Shown one piece after another: positions 16,154 to 24,118 of a stretch of 64,000 nucleotides of DNA; position 1 is the stretch's first letter, and each line of letters opens with the position of its first letter. Origin of the DNA: an uncultured Euryhalocaulis sp. (GTDB taxonomy: Bacteria > Pseudomonadota > Alphaproteobacteria > Caulobacterales > Maricaulaceae); the NCBI GenBank assembly GCA_913055605.1, contig CAJXKJ010000002.1:62001-126000 (forward strand). Reading direction: 5' to 3'. Below the pieces are notes generated by a model. That model was not told where the DNA came from and did not search any database. It saw only the letters and a program-made list of their open reading frames with translations. A program made the position numbers and the translations under genes.

Positions 16154-17938
16154 ATGGGCCATGGTCTCGCATGGGCGGCGTCTGCCGCCATCATCGCACT
16201 CGCATCCGCGGCCTATGGCCAGGACGCGCCGCTTATCCCGCAGGACCCCTCGGCGATCGAGCCGGTCCCGGTGCGCGACACCGCCACGGGCCTGACGCCG
16301 GTCACCGACGCCATGCTGCTGGAACCCGATCCGGCCGACTGGCTGATGTGGCGCCGCACGCTGGACTCCCTCGGCTATTCGCCGCTGGACCAGATCAACC
16401 GGGGCAATGTCGACGATCTGCGCATGAGCTGGACGCGCGGCCTGCCCGAAGGCTCCATGGAAGGCACGCCGCTGGTGCATGACGGCGTCTTGTTCTTCCC
16501 CAACGCGTTCGACGTGATCCAGGCCATCGACGCGGTCACCGGGGACCTGATCTGGGAATATCGCGGCGACGTGCCGGAGGACTGGAACACCTATTTCCCG
16601 GCCTCCGACATCAACCGCAACATCGCCATCTATGACGGCCTGATCATCGCATCCAGCATGGACAGCCAGATGTACGCGCTGTCCGCCGAGACCGGCGAGC
16701 TGGTCTGGAAAACCCCGGTCCGCGACTATCGCCAGGGCTCGCAACAGAGCTCCGGCCCCATCGTCGCCGACGGCAAGGTCTTCTCCAGCCGCGGCTGCGA
16801 GCCGGAAGGCGGGCCTGAAGCCTGCGTCATCACCGCCCATGACGCCCTGACGGGAACGGAGCTGTGGCGCACCCAGACCATCCCGAAACCCGGCGAGCCC
16901 GGCGACGAGACCTGGGGCGGCGTGCCCTACGAGGACCGCATCCATGTCGGCGCATGGATGGTGCCCAGCTTCGATCCGGAGCTGAACCTGATCTTCGTCG
17001 GCACATCGGTCACCGCGCCGACGCCGAAATTCGAGCTGGCGGGCAACGAATACACATATCTCTATCACAACTCGACGCTGGCGCTGGACGCCGACACCGG
17101 CGCCATCGTCTGGCACTACCAGCACGTCGTCGACCACTGGGACATCGACCACCCGTTCGAGCGGCTGGTGCTGGAGACCGAACTGGCGCCCGATCCGGAC
17201 GCGGTCGACTGGATCAATCCGGACATCGACCCGGGCGAGACGCGCAAGGTCATCACCGGCATCCCCGGCAAGACCGGCATCGTCTACACGCTGGACGCGG
17301 CCACCGGCGAATTCCTCTGGGCCCGTCCGACCGTCTATCAGAACCTGGTGTCGGACATCGACGGGGCGACCGGCGCGGTGACCAACAACCCGGACGCGGT
17401 GATGCACGAATATGGCGGCCGGGTGACCGCCTGCCCCAGCGCCCAGGGCGGCAAGAACTGGCAGGCCGGCGCCTACAGCCCCGACAGCGGCATGATGTAT
17501 TTCCCGCTGCAGAACACCTGTTCGGAAGTCACCGCCGTTCCGGCGGATCCGGACAATTTCGGCCTGTACGGCATCCGCACGCGCGCCCAGCCCTCCCCGG
17601 CCGGAAACAATATCGGCTCGATCCACGCCATCGACGTGAAGACCGGGCGCACCGGCTGGACGTTCCAGAACCGCGCCCCGGCCATGTCGCTGCTGACCAC
17701 CGGCGGCGGCCTGCTGTTCGGCGGCGACGGCGCAGGCCGTTTCCGCGCCTTCGACCAGTCCAGCGGCGAGGTGTTGTGGGAAATCAATCTGGGCTCCGCC
17801 GTCACCGGCTATCCGGTCACCTATTCGGTGGACGGACAGCAATATGTGGCCGTGGCCACCGGCACGGCGCGCACCGCGCTCGCCCCCGACATCCGCCCGT
17901 CCCAGACCAACAATCTGTTCGTGTTCGAGCTGCCATGA
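16154..17938 (+). CDS. PQQ-dependent dehydrogenase without fused cytochrome
   Basis: 594 residues. The long track ORF is cut to the ATG at 16154 by GGGGAGGATCGT and the signal peptide LAWAASAAIIALASAAYG. A quinoprotein propeller fills the rest: PADWLMWRRTLDSLGYSPLDQINRGNVDDLRMSW, VIQAIDAVTGDLIWEYRGD, TLALDADTGAIVWHYQHV. The active-site stretch is HWDIDHPFER near residue 328, with Asp-Ile-Asp where lanthanide-type enzymes have DxD. It lacks the vicinal Cys-Cys of classical alcohol dehydrogenases. Its stop overlaps the start of a cytochrome c gene, which is probably its electron acceptor. It shares more with the 11091 enzyme than with the 30669 enzyme. Confidence 0.87.
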   Translation: MGHGLAWAASAAIIALASAAYGQDAPLIPQDPSAIEPVPVRDTATGLTPVTDAMLLEPDPADWLMWRRTLDSLGYSPLDQINRGNVDDLRMSWTRGLPEGSMEGTPLVHDGVLFFPNAFDVIQAIDAVTGDLIWEYRGDVPEDWNTYFPASDINRNIAIYDGLIIASSMDSQMYALSAETGELVWKTPVRDYRQGSQQSSGPIVADGKVFSSRGCEPEGGPEACVITAHDALTGTELWRTQTIPKPGEPGDETWGGVPYEDRIHVGAWMVPSFDPELNLIFVGTSVTAPTPKFELAGNEYTYLYHNSTLALDADTGAIVWHYQHVVDHWDIDHPFERLVLETELAPDPDAVDWINPDIDPGETRKVITGIPGKTGIVYTLDAATGEFLWARPTVYQNLVSDIDGATGAVTNNPDAVMHEYGGRVTACPSAQGGKNWQAGAYSPDSGMMYFPLQNTCSEVTAVPADPDNFGLYGIRTRAQPSPAGNNIGSIHAIDVKTGRTGWTFQNRAPAMSLLTTGGGLLFGGDGAGRFRAFDQSSGEVLWEINLGSAVTGYPVTYSVDGQQYVAVATGTARTALAPDIRPSQTNNLFVFELP

Positions 17939-18345
17939 GACCAGCCCTCGCCGCGCTCGCCTTTCTGACGGCCGCGTCCGGGGCGTCCGCCGCCACGGTG
18001 CAGGACGGCGTGTTCAGCGCCGGCCAGGCCGAGCGCGGCCGGGCGGTCTATGCCGACCGCTGCGTCCTCTGCCATGGCGAGCGGATGGAGGGCACGATGA
18101 ACGCCCCGCCGTTGGCCGATATCGGCTTCGTCTTCGTCTGGGACGGACGGCCGCTGAGCGAGCTGTTCGATTTCACCAAGACGATGATGCCGCCGGCCGA
18201 GATCGGCTCGCTGAAGGACCAGGAAATCGCCGACATCACCGCCGCGATTCTGGACGCCAACGGCTTCCCGCAGGGGCCGGAGGCCACTGAGCTGCCCGGC
18301 GACGCGGCGGCCCTTGCGGCGATCACCATCGTCCGCGGCGAATAG
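17935..18345 (+). CDS. cytochrome c, partner of upstream quinoprotein
   Basis: A 136-residue exported single-heme cytochrome. The ATGA overlap with the quinoprotein stop sets the start at 17935. The signal peptide (LAALAFLTAASGASA) is followed by CVLCHGERMEG and a Met-containing distal segment (TKTMMPPAEIGSLKDQEIADITAAIL). Translational coupling with the quinoprotein makes it the likely acceptor from PQQH2. This replaces the cytochrome domain fused in the two other quinoproteins of the window. Confidence 0.87.
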   Translation: MRPALAALAFLTAASGASAATVQDGVFSAGQAERGRAVYADRCVLCHGERMEGTMNAPPLADIGFVFVWDGRPLSELFDFTKTMMPPAEIGSLKDQEIADITAAILDANGFPQGPEATELPGDAAALAAITIVRGE

Positions 18346-18517
18346 ACGGATATTGCCGCGGCATTACGGCGCTGCGCCCGCCCGGCCGGTTGCATTGACT
18401 CGCGCCGCAGCCGCGCTCTACTTCTTTTTCACAAGAAAATGCGCTCCGGCTGCTTTGCCGGCGCCGCCGTTGCGCGAATGCAGGCAGTGACGGCAGTCAA
18501 TTGGGGAGAGACTTCAG

Positions 18518-19480
18518 ATGTCGGATTCGGAACGGATCAAAGGACTTCATCACGTTACCCTCTGCACCGGCAGCGCGCAGGGCGACGTGGACCTGTTTTA
18601 CAAGGTGCTGGGCATGAGCCTGGTGAAGCGCACGCTTCTCTATGACGGCGCGGCCCCCATCCTTCACCTGTATTTCGGCAACGAAACCGGCGACGCCGGC
18701 ACGCTGACAACGGTCTTCCCGTTCCGTCAGACCGGCAAGAAGGCCAAGCGCGGCGCCGGCCAGCTCAGCGCCATCTCCTATTCGATCCCGCCGGGCTCGA
18801 TCGACGCTTTCTGGAAAGAGCATCTGGAAAAGCACGACATCCCGGGCATCGAGAAGGCGGAGCGTTTCGGCCAGAAGCTGCTGAAATTCGTCCACCCCGA
18901 TTGCGGCGTGGAGTTCGAGCTGGTCGAGGAAGAAAACGACGACCGCAAGGCCTTCAAGTCCGACGTGGTGCCGGAGCAATACGCCATCCGCGGCTTCCAT
19001 TCCTGGACCGTCATGGCGCGCGAGCTGGACGACATGCACGCCTTCATGAACGAGGCCTGGAACTACAAGAAGCTGGGCTCCGACGGCGACTACACCCGCT
19101 ATGTCGTCGGCAAGGGCGACGCCGCGCACATCATCGACCTGCACCAGCAGAAAGAGGCGCCGACCGGCTCCTGGTTCTATGGCGAAGGCATGATCCACCA
19201 CGGCGCCTTCCATGTGGACGACTATGACGTGCAGGAGCAGGTGAAATTCGATGTCGAGGGTCTGGGCTTCACCGACTTCTCCGACCGCAAGCACCGCGGC
19301 TATTTCGAATCCATCTATGTCCGCACGCCGGGCGGCGCCCTGTTCGAGGCGACCGTGAGCCTCGGCTTCACCTCCGACGAGCCGGCCGACAAGCTGGGAC
19401 GCGAATTCATCGTCTCCCCGCAATTCGAGGAGCAGAAGGAAGAGCTTCTGCGCCGCGTGAACGAGCCGATCGATATGTAA
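18518..19480 (+). CDS. ring-cleaving dioxygenase, VOC superfamily (hydroquinone dioxygenase-like)
   Basis: 320 residues, ribosome site GGGGAGAG before the ATG. Two tandem glyoxalase/VOC modules: module 1 begins IKGLHHVTLCTGSAQGDVDLFYKVLGMSLVKRT, module 2 begins AIRGFHSWTVMA. Later come MIHHGAFHV and the acidic segment GALFEATVSLGF expected to complete a metal site. This is the LinE/MhqO-type branch that cleaves (chloro)hydroquinones or similar diols with Fe(II) in the cytoplasm. The nearby maleylacetate reductase fits a hydroquinone route. The semialdehyde dehydrogenase between the two steps is not in the window. The exact substrate is uncertain. Confidence 0.82.
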   Translation: MSDSERIKGLHHVTLCTGSAQGDVDLFYKVLGMSLVKRTLLYDGAAPILHLYFGNETGDAGTLTTVFPFRQTGKKAKRGAGQLSAISYSIPPGSIDAFWKEHLEKHDIPGIEKAERFGQKLLKFVHPDCGVEFELVEEENDDRKAFKSDVVPEQYAIRGFHSWTVMARELDDMHAFMNEAWNYKKLGSDGDYTRYVVGKGDAAHIIDLHQQKEAPTGSWFYGEGMIHHGAFHVDDYDVQEQVKFDVEGLGFTDFSDRKHRGYFESIYVRTPGGALFEATVSLGFTSDEPADKLGREFIVSPQFEEQKEELLRRVNEPIDM

Positions 19481-19506
19481 TCGCTGGCATACAGCGAAAT
19501 GTTCGG

Positions 19507-19533
19507 AACGGGGGCGCATCGCGCCCCCGTTTT
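19507..19533 (+). terminator. intrinsic terminator after the ring-cleaving dioxygenase
   Basis: Perfect 11-base stem AACGGGGGCGC / GCGCCCCCGTT with a 3-base loop, continuing into T residues (GTTTTG), 26 bases after the dioxygenase stop. Confidence 0.85.
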
Positions 19534-19591
19534 GATTCAGCCCCTTACCGCCCGCGTGCTATATCCGCCCCGCAATCAGGGGGAGGATGCG

Positions 19592-20551
19592 ATGACCCGC
19601 AAGATCTGTCTCATGGCGGCCGGCGCGCTGGCGCTGGCGGCCTGCGGCGACCGGACAGCCGCAGAGGCCGAGGCCCCTTCCGCTCCGGAGCCGGAAATGG
19701 CCGAAACGGACATGGCGGCGGCGGACATGGCCGCTCCCGTCGATTGCGCCCGGGACTGCCTGACCAGCCTGATCGACCAGTATCTGGCGGCGCTCACCGC
19801 CGGCGACCCGGCCGTCCTGCCGCTGGCCTCCCATGTCCGCTTCACCGAGGACCAGACCGACATGGAGATCGGCGAAGGGCTCTGGGCCGGCGACGTCGCC
19901 CTCACCGACTACCGCTTCGACATCATCGACGTGCAGGAGGAGATCGCGGCCTCCCTGGTGACGGCCCAGGAAAACGGAAACCCCGTCCTGCTTGCCTTGC
20001 GCCTGATCACCCAGGACGGCGTGATCGAGGGGGTGGAGACCTTGGTCGTGCGCTCCGCCGAGGAAGGCATGATCTTCAATATCGACGCCATCCAGACCCT
20101 CAGCGACGCGATGGCCTATACGCCCACGGCCGGGGAGCGGATGGACCGTCAGGCCATGCTGGACGCCGCCATCCGCTATCCCCGCGGGCTGCAGGTCGGC
20201 AGTTTCGTGGAATCCGACGTGCCCTTCAGCGCGGACGCCTACCGGTTCGAGAACGGCATGCTGATGGCCGGTCCGGGCTGCACGTTTTTCCCCGGCTGCG
20301 AGGCCATCAAGGAACAGAGCATCCCGACCCTCGCCGGCCTCGCCTATCACACGAGCGCCATCGACGAGGAACAGGGCGTCGTCCTGATCCGCATGGATTT
20401 CGGCCCCGGCTCGATCATGCCGGCCCCCGGCCGGGACGAGAACACGTCGCTGTCGGTGTTCGAGGCGTTCAAGGTCTGGGGCGGCGAAGTCCACGCCGTG
20501 GAGGCCTTCATGGAGATCAAACCCGCCGACCAGCCCCTCGGCTGGCGCTAG
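19592..20551 (+). CDS. lipoprotein of unknown function
   Basis: 319 residues from the ATG at 19592 behind GGGGGAGGATGC. The N-terminus KICLMAAGALALAACGD has a lipobox (LAAC), so the protein is probably acylated. A Met/Ala/Glu-rich linker follows, then a domain starting CARDCLTSLIDQYLAALTAGDPAVLPLASHVRFTEDQ, which has the look of an NTF2/SnoaL-like cone fold. The C-terminal half includes a Cys pair in GPGCTFFPGCEAI and DFGPGSIMPAPGRDENTSLSVFEAFKVWGGEVHAVEAFM. It sits alone between two terminators. NTF2-like membership would agree with the other NTF2 proteins of the island, but it is tentative. Confidence 0.72.
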   Translation: MTRKICLMAAGALALAACGDRTAAEAEAPSAPEPEMAETDMAAADMAAPVDCARDCLTSLIDQYLAALTAGDPAVLPLASHVRFTEDQTDMEIGEGLWAGDVALTDYRFDIIDVQEEIAASLVTAQENGNPVLLALRLITQDGVIEGVETLVVRSAEEGMIFNIDAIQTLSDAMAYTPTAGERMDRQAMLDAAIRYPRGLQVGSFVESDVPFSADAYRFENGMLMAGPGCTFFPGCEAIKEQSIPTLAGLAYHTSAIDEEQGVVLIRMDFGPGSIMPAPGRDENTSLSVFEAFKVWGGEVHAVEAFMEIKPADQPLGWR

Positions 20552-20570
20552 GCGCTTTCCTCCGCCAAGA

Positions 20571-20602
20571 AAAAAGGGCGGGCCGCACGGCCCGCCCTTT
20601 TT
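20571..20602. terminator. bidirectional intrinsic terminator
   Basis: Stem GGGCGGGCCG / CGGCCCGCCC with a CA loop, flanked by AAAAA on the left and TTTTT on the right. It lies between the lipoprotein gene (+) and the convergent MetE-like gene (-) and can serve both. Confidence 0.9.
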
Positions 20603-20620
20603 GTTCGATCCGGCCCGGCC

Positions 20621-21772
20621 CTACGCCGCCTTGGGCCAGTATTTCTTGGTGGCGATCGCCGCGCCGTCGGCCAGCGCCTTCAGCTTGGCGTAGACCACGT
20701 CGATATCGACCCCGCCCATGCCGACATGGATGGAGAAGCCGCAATCGACGCCGGCCACCACGTTCTCGCGCCCGACCAGATCGGCATAGCGGCCGATGCG
20801 CTGGGCGATCAGCTCGGGGTGCTCGATATAGGTGGATTGCGGCTCGATCATGCCGGGCACCAGAACCTTGCCCTCGGGCAGCTTCACGTCCTCGAACAGC
20901 GCCCATTCATGGGCGTGGCGCGGATTGGCCGCCTCGATCAGATAGGCGTGCGGCTTGGCCTGCCAGGCCAGGTCGATGATGTCCTTCAGCGGGATGTCGC
21001 AATGGTGCGGGCCCGGATAATTGCCCCAGCAGAAATGCATGCGCAGCTGCTCGGCCGGGATGTTCCGCACCGAATGGTTCAGCGCCTCGATATGCAGCTG
21101 GAAGATCTTCCGGAATTCCTCGGTCGACATGTCCTGATAGTGGACGTGCCGCCCCATCGCGAGGTCGGGACAGTCCAGCTGCACGATGGCGCCGGCGTTC
21201 GCGATCGCCTCGTATTCGTGCTGCATCGCGTCGGCGATGGCGTACACGTATTCCTCGTGGGATTTGTAATATTCGTTCTTGAAGAAGAACGAGATCACGC
21301 CCGGGCTGGCGGCGCTGGTGAAGATGCCGTGCGCGCCGTATTTCTTCGCTTTCTCGGCCAGCCGGTCCATGTCGTGCTTGGCGGCGTCGAAATCGGCGAC
21401 GCTGATTTCCGCGTTACAGCCCGGCGTGCGGCGGTGCTTGCGGCCCGGGTCGTCGGTGACCTTGGCCATGGTGCGCGGGAAATCCTGAAGGTCCTGGAAC
21501 GGATAGGAATTGCCCGATCCGCCAAACCCGTTCAGCCGCTGCAACACATAGGTGGCGTAGGACGGCTTGGACAGTTCGCCGTCATTGACGATATCGATCC
21601 CGGCCTCGACCTGCCGGCGCACCGAGTCGTCGATGGATTCGGTGATCTTGGCTTCCAGCGCGTCCTTGTCGACCTCTTCGCCCTTCTGGGTGGCGATGAC
21701 CATTTCGATCAGGTCGTCGGGCCGCGGCAGACTGCCGGTATGGGTGGTCAGGAAACGGTCGACGCTATGCAT
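20621..21772 (-). CDS. MetE C-terminal-like zinc methyltransferase (cobalamin-independent methionine synthase II family)
   Basis: 383 residues from the ATG at 21772 (GGGGAGAG upstream). It is a lone UROD/MetE-type catalytic barrel without the folate-binding N-terminal half of MetE. Start motif FLTTHTGSLPRPDDL and DGELSKPSYATYV are family-typical. Putative zinc ligands are His and Cys in RMHFCWGNY, Glu in YLIEAANPRHAHE and Cys in VAGVDCGFS, so it should move a methyl group to a thiol. Such short homologues appear in many catabolic clusters with unknown methyl donors. Here it lies back to back with maleylacetate reductase, so a role in handling methyl groups from methoxylated or methylated substrates is conceivable but unproved. 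Confidence 0.8.
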   Translation of the reverse strand: MHSVDRFLTTHTGSLPRPDDLIEMVIATQKGEEVDKDALEAKITESIDDSVRRQVEAGIDIVNDGELSKPSYATYVLQRLNGFGGSGNSYPFQDLQDFPRTMAKVTDDPGRKHRRTPGCNAEISVADFDAAKHDMDRLAEKAKKYGAHGIFTSAASPGVISFFFKNEYYKSHEEYVYAIADAMQHEYEAIANAGAIVQLDCPDLAMGRHVHYQDMSTEEFRKIFQLHIEALNHSVRNIPAEQLRMHFCWGNYPGPHHCDIPLKDIIDLAWQAKPHAYLIEAANPRHAHEWALFEDVKLPEGKVLVPGMIEPQSTYIEHPELIAQRIGRYADLVGRENVVAGVDCGFSIHVGMGGVDIDVVYAKLKALADGAAIATKKYWPKAA

Positions 21773-21911
21773 GGTCTGTCTCTCCCCGGGGTGGACGCTT
21801 TTTCTGCCTGTGTAGCTAACGCAAATGCGCCCCAGCGCCAATCGCCGCCCCGCGCATGAGTTACCGGTCCGGGCTTGATGCCGGGGCGCGCGCCGGGTCA
21901 CATGCGCGCCC

Positions 21912-22973
21912 ATGATCGCCCCGTTCGTCCATAACGGCCTGCCCGGCCGCGTCGTTTTCGGCCCCGGCCGGCTCGCCGCCGCCGGTGAAGAGGTCGAAGC
22001 CCTCGGCAAATCCGCCCTCGTCCTGTCCACGCCCGGTCAGGAACAGATGGGCCGGGATCTGGCCGCACAGCTGGGATCGCTGGCCGCCGGCGTCTTCCCC
22101 GGCGCCGCCATGCACACGCCGACGGACGTGACGGCCAAGGCGATGGCGGCGCTGAAGGAATCCGGCGCCGACGTGCTGGTCTCCATCGGCGGCGGCTCCA
22201 CGGTCGGCCTCGGCAAGGCGCTGGCCCTGCGCACAGACCTGCCGCATCTGGCCATCGCCACCACCTATGCCGGCTCGGAAATGACCCCGATCATCGGCCA
22301 GACCGAAAACGGCGTGAAAACCACCCAGCGGGACATGAAGATCCTGCCCGAAACCGTGATCTACGACCCGGACCTGACGCACGGCCTGCCGGTGGACGTG
22401 TCGGCCGCCAGCGGCCTGAACGCCATCGCCCATTCGGTGGAGGGCCTGTATTCGCGCGACGGCAATCCGGTGATCTCCCTGATGGCGGAGGAAGGCGTGC
22501 GCGCCCTCGCCGCCGCCCTGCCCGGCATCGCCGCCGACCCGACGGACCCAGAGGCGCGGACCGGGGCGCTGTACGGCGCCTGGCTGTGCGGCGTCGTGCT
22601 GTCGCTGGCCGGCATGGCCCTGCACCACAAGCTCTGTCACACGCTGGGCGGCAGCTTCAACCTGCCCCACGCCCAGACCCACGCCATCGTCCTGCCCTAT
22701 GCGCTCGCCTATAACGCCCCCGGCGCGCCGGACGCGGTAGCCGCCCTGCGTCGCGCTTTGGGCGCCAACGACCCCGCTTTGCGCCTGTGGGAGATCGGGC
22801 GCCAGACCGGCGTTCCGCACGGGCTGAAGGCGCTCGGCATGCAGCAGGCGGACGTGGCGAAAGCCGCCGACATCGCCGCGCAGAACCCATACTGGAATCC
22901 CGTGCCGGTGGAGCGCGAGGCGATCGAGATCCTGATCGCGCGCGCCTGGGAGGGCTCGCCCCCGCAATCCTGA
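21912..22973 (+). CDS. maleylacetate reductase
   Basis: 353-residue iron-containing alcohol dehydrogenase family member. NAD(P)-binding GGGS lies in DVLVSIGGGSTVGLGKALAL, TTYAGSEMTPI follows, and metal-site histidines lie in ASGLNAIAHSVEGLYS and HHKLCHTLGGSFNLPHAQTHAIVLPY. The spacing and length match maleylacetate reductases, which reduce maleylacetate to 3-oxoadipate at the end of hydroquinone, hydroxyquinol and chloroaromatic pathways in the cytoplasm. It is divergent from the MetE-like gene and precedes the TAXI-TRAP genes. The ring-cleaving dioxygenase 2.4 kb upstream could provide the precursor through a semialdehyde dehydrogenase encoded elsewhere. Confidence 0.9.
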   Translation: MIAPFVHNGLPGRVVFGPGRLAAAGEEVEALGKSALVLSTPGQEQMGRDLAAQLGSLAAGVFPGAAMHTPTDVTAKAMAALKESGADVLVSIGGGSTVGLGKALALRTDLPHLAIATTYAGSEMTPIIGQTENGVKTTQRDMKILPETVIYDPDLTHGLPVDVSAASGLNAIAHSVEGLYSRDGNPVISLMAEEGVRALAAALPGIAADPTDPEARTGALYGAWLCGVVLSLAGMALHHKLCHTLGGSFNLPHAQTHAIVLPYALAYNAPGAPDAVAALRRALGANDPALRLWEIGRQTGVPHGLKALGMQQADVAKAADIAAQNPYWNPVPVEREAIEILIARAWEGSPPQS

Positions 22974-22984
22974 TCCGGCGCGCA

Positions 22985-23035
22985 CAGCGTCGCCGGTTTC
23001 CGCCCCGGGCGGCGCGCAGCGTCGCCGGTTTCCGC
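22985..23035 (+). repeat. 19-bp perfect direct repeat with 32-bp period upstream of TAXI-TRAP operon
   Basis: CAGCGTCGCCGGTTTCCGC occurs at 22985-23003 and again at 23017-23035. GGCGCGCA-like bases precede the second copy and, less exactly, the first. The 32-bp period is about three helical turns. It fills the short gap between maleylacetate reductase and the transporter start, so it may be a regulator site or a tandem duplication. Confidence 0.6.
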
Positions 23036-23092
23036 TTTGCCCCCGCGCGCCTAAGATGGCGCAAAGACCGCAGCGTCTTTGGGGGAGGACAT

Positions 23093-24118
23093 ATGCGCGG
23101 GGCCCGCGGCGGACGCACGATCCGCCCCATTCTGTCCGCAATGCTGACCATGGCGCTCTGCGCAGCCGGCGCGGCCGCGCCGGCGCACGCCGCCGACATG
23201 CTGGGCATCGCGACCTCCAGCCCCGGCTCGGTCTATCACTCCGCCGGCACCGCCATCGCCACGGTCGCTAATCATGAGGCCGGCCTGCAGATGACGGTGC
23301 AGGCCTTCGCCAGCCCCAATGTCTATCTGGCCGGCGTGAACACGGGCCAGGTCGCCTTCGGCGTCTCCAATTCCGGCGACGCCCAGCTCGCCTCCGCCGG
23401 GGAGCAGCATTTCGCCGGCCGCCAGATGCCCAAGCTGCGCGCCGTCGCCGTGCTCTTCCCGCTGCGCCAGGCGATCTATGTGCGGAAGGATTCCCCGATC
23501 CGCTCCATCGCGGATTTGCGCGGCCGGCGCTTGCCCACCGGCTTCGCCGGGCAGAAGACCATCGTGCCCCTGTTCGACGCGGTGCTGGCGACGGACGGCC
23601 TGACGGTCGCCGATCTGGACGAGGTGCGCGTGCCCAATATCGTCGGCGGCGCCAACGCCTTCATGGAAGGCAGCGCCGACGCCTTCTTCTTCGCCCTCGG
23701 CGCGGCGAAAGTGCGGGAGGCCGACGCCTCCGTCGGCGGCATCCGCGCTCTGCCCCTGACCAACACGCCCGAAAGCCTCGCCGCGCTGCAGGCGATCTGG
23801 CCCGCCGGCTATCTCAGCGAGGCGCGGCCCGGACCTGCCAATACCGGCGTGCTGGAGCCGGTCTTCATGATGACCCACGACGCCATCATCATGACCGGCG
23901 CCGACACGCCGGACGCGGCCGTCTACGCCCTGGTCCGCGCCCTGCACGAAAACCCGGACGCGCTCGCCGGCGCCTTCGCCCCGTTCCGCAATTTCGCGCC
24001 GGACCGGATGATTTCCGACATTCCCGGCGTCCAGTGGCACCCCGGCGCGCTCGCCTATTACCGGGAGATCGGCCAGGACTCCGCCCTCGCACCGGAGGGC
24101 GGCGATGCAGCGCGATGA
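23093..24118 (+). CDS. TAXI family TRAP transporter solute-binding protein
   Basis: 341 residues from the ATG at 23093 behind GGGGGAGGACAT. The long track ORF is trimmed. The signal peptide MLTMALCAAGAAAPAHA is followed by the TAXI-type opening MLGIATSSPGSVYHSAGTAIATVAN. Further motifs are VAFGVSNSGDA, IRSIADLRGRRLPTGFAGQKT and ADAFFFALGAAKV. It should capture an organic anion in the periplasm and hand it to the fused permease, whose gene overlaps by 14 bases. TAXI ligands are poorly known. Neighbouring aromatic catabolic genes suggest an aromatic or dicarboxylate ligand, which is inference. Confidence 0.9.
   Translation: MRGARGGRTIRPILSAMLTMALCAAGAAAPAHAADMLGIATSSPGSVYHSAGTAIATVANHEAGLQMTVQAFASPNVYLAGVNTGQVAFGVSNSGDAQLASAGEQHFAGRQMPKLRAVAVLFPLRQAIYVRKDSPIRSIADLRGRRLPTGFAGQKTIVPLFDAVLATDGLTVADLDEVRVPNIVGGANAFMEGSADAFFFALGAAKVREADASVGGIRALPLTNTPESLAALQAIWPAGYLSEARPGPANTGVLEPVFMMTHDAIIMTGADTPDAAVYALVRALHENPDALAGAFAPFRNFAPDRMISDIPGVQWHPGALAYYREIGQDSALAPEGGDAAR

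Noticed and set aside
14813-17938. 1041-residue form of the second quinoprotein
   Set aside because: The upstream part overlaps two minus-strand genes and lacks any domain. Signal peptide and ribosome site place the start at 16154.
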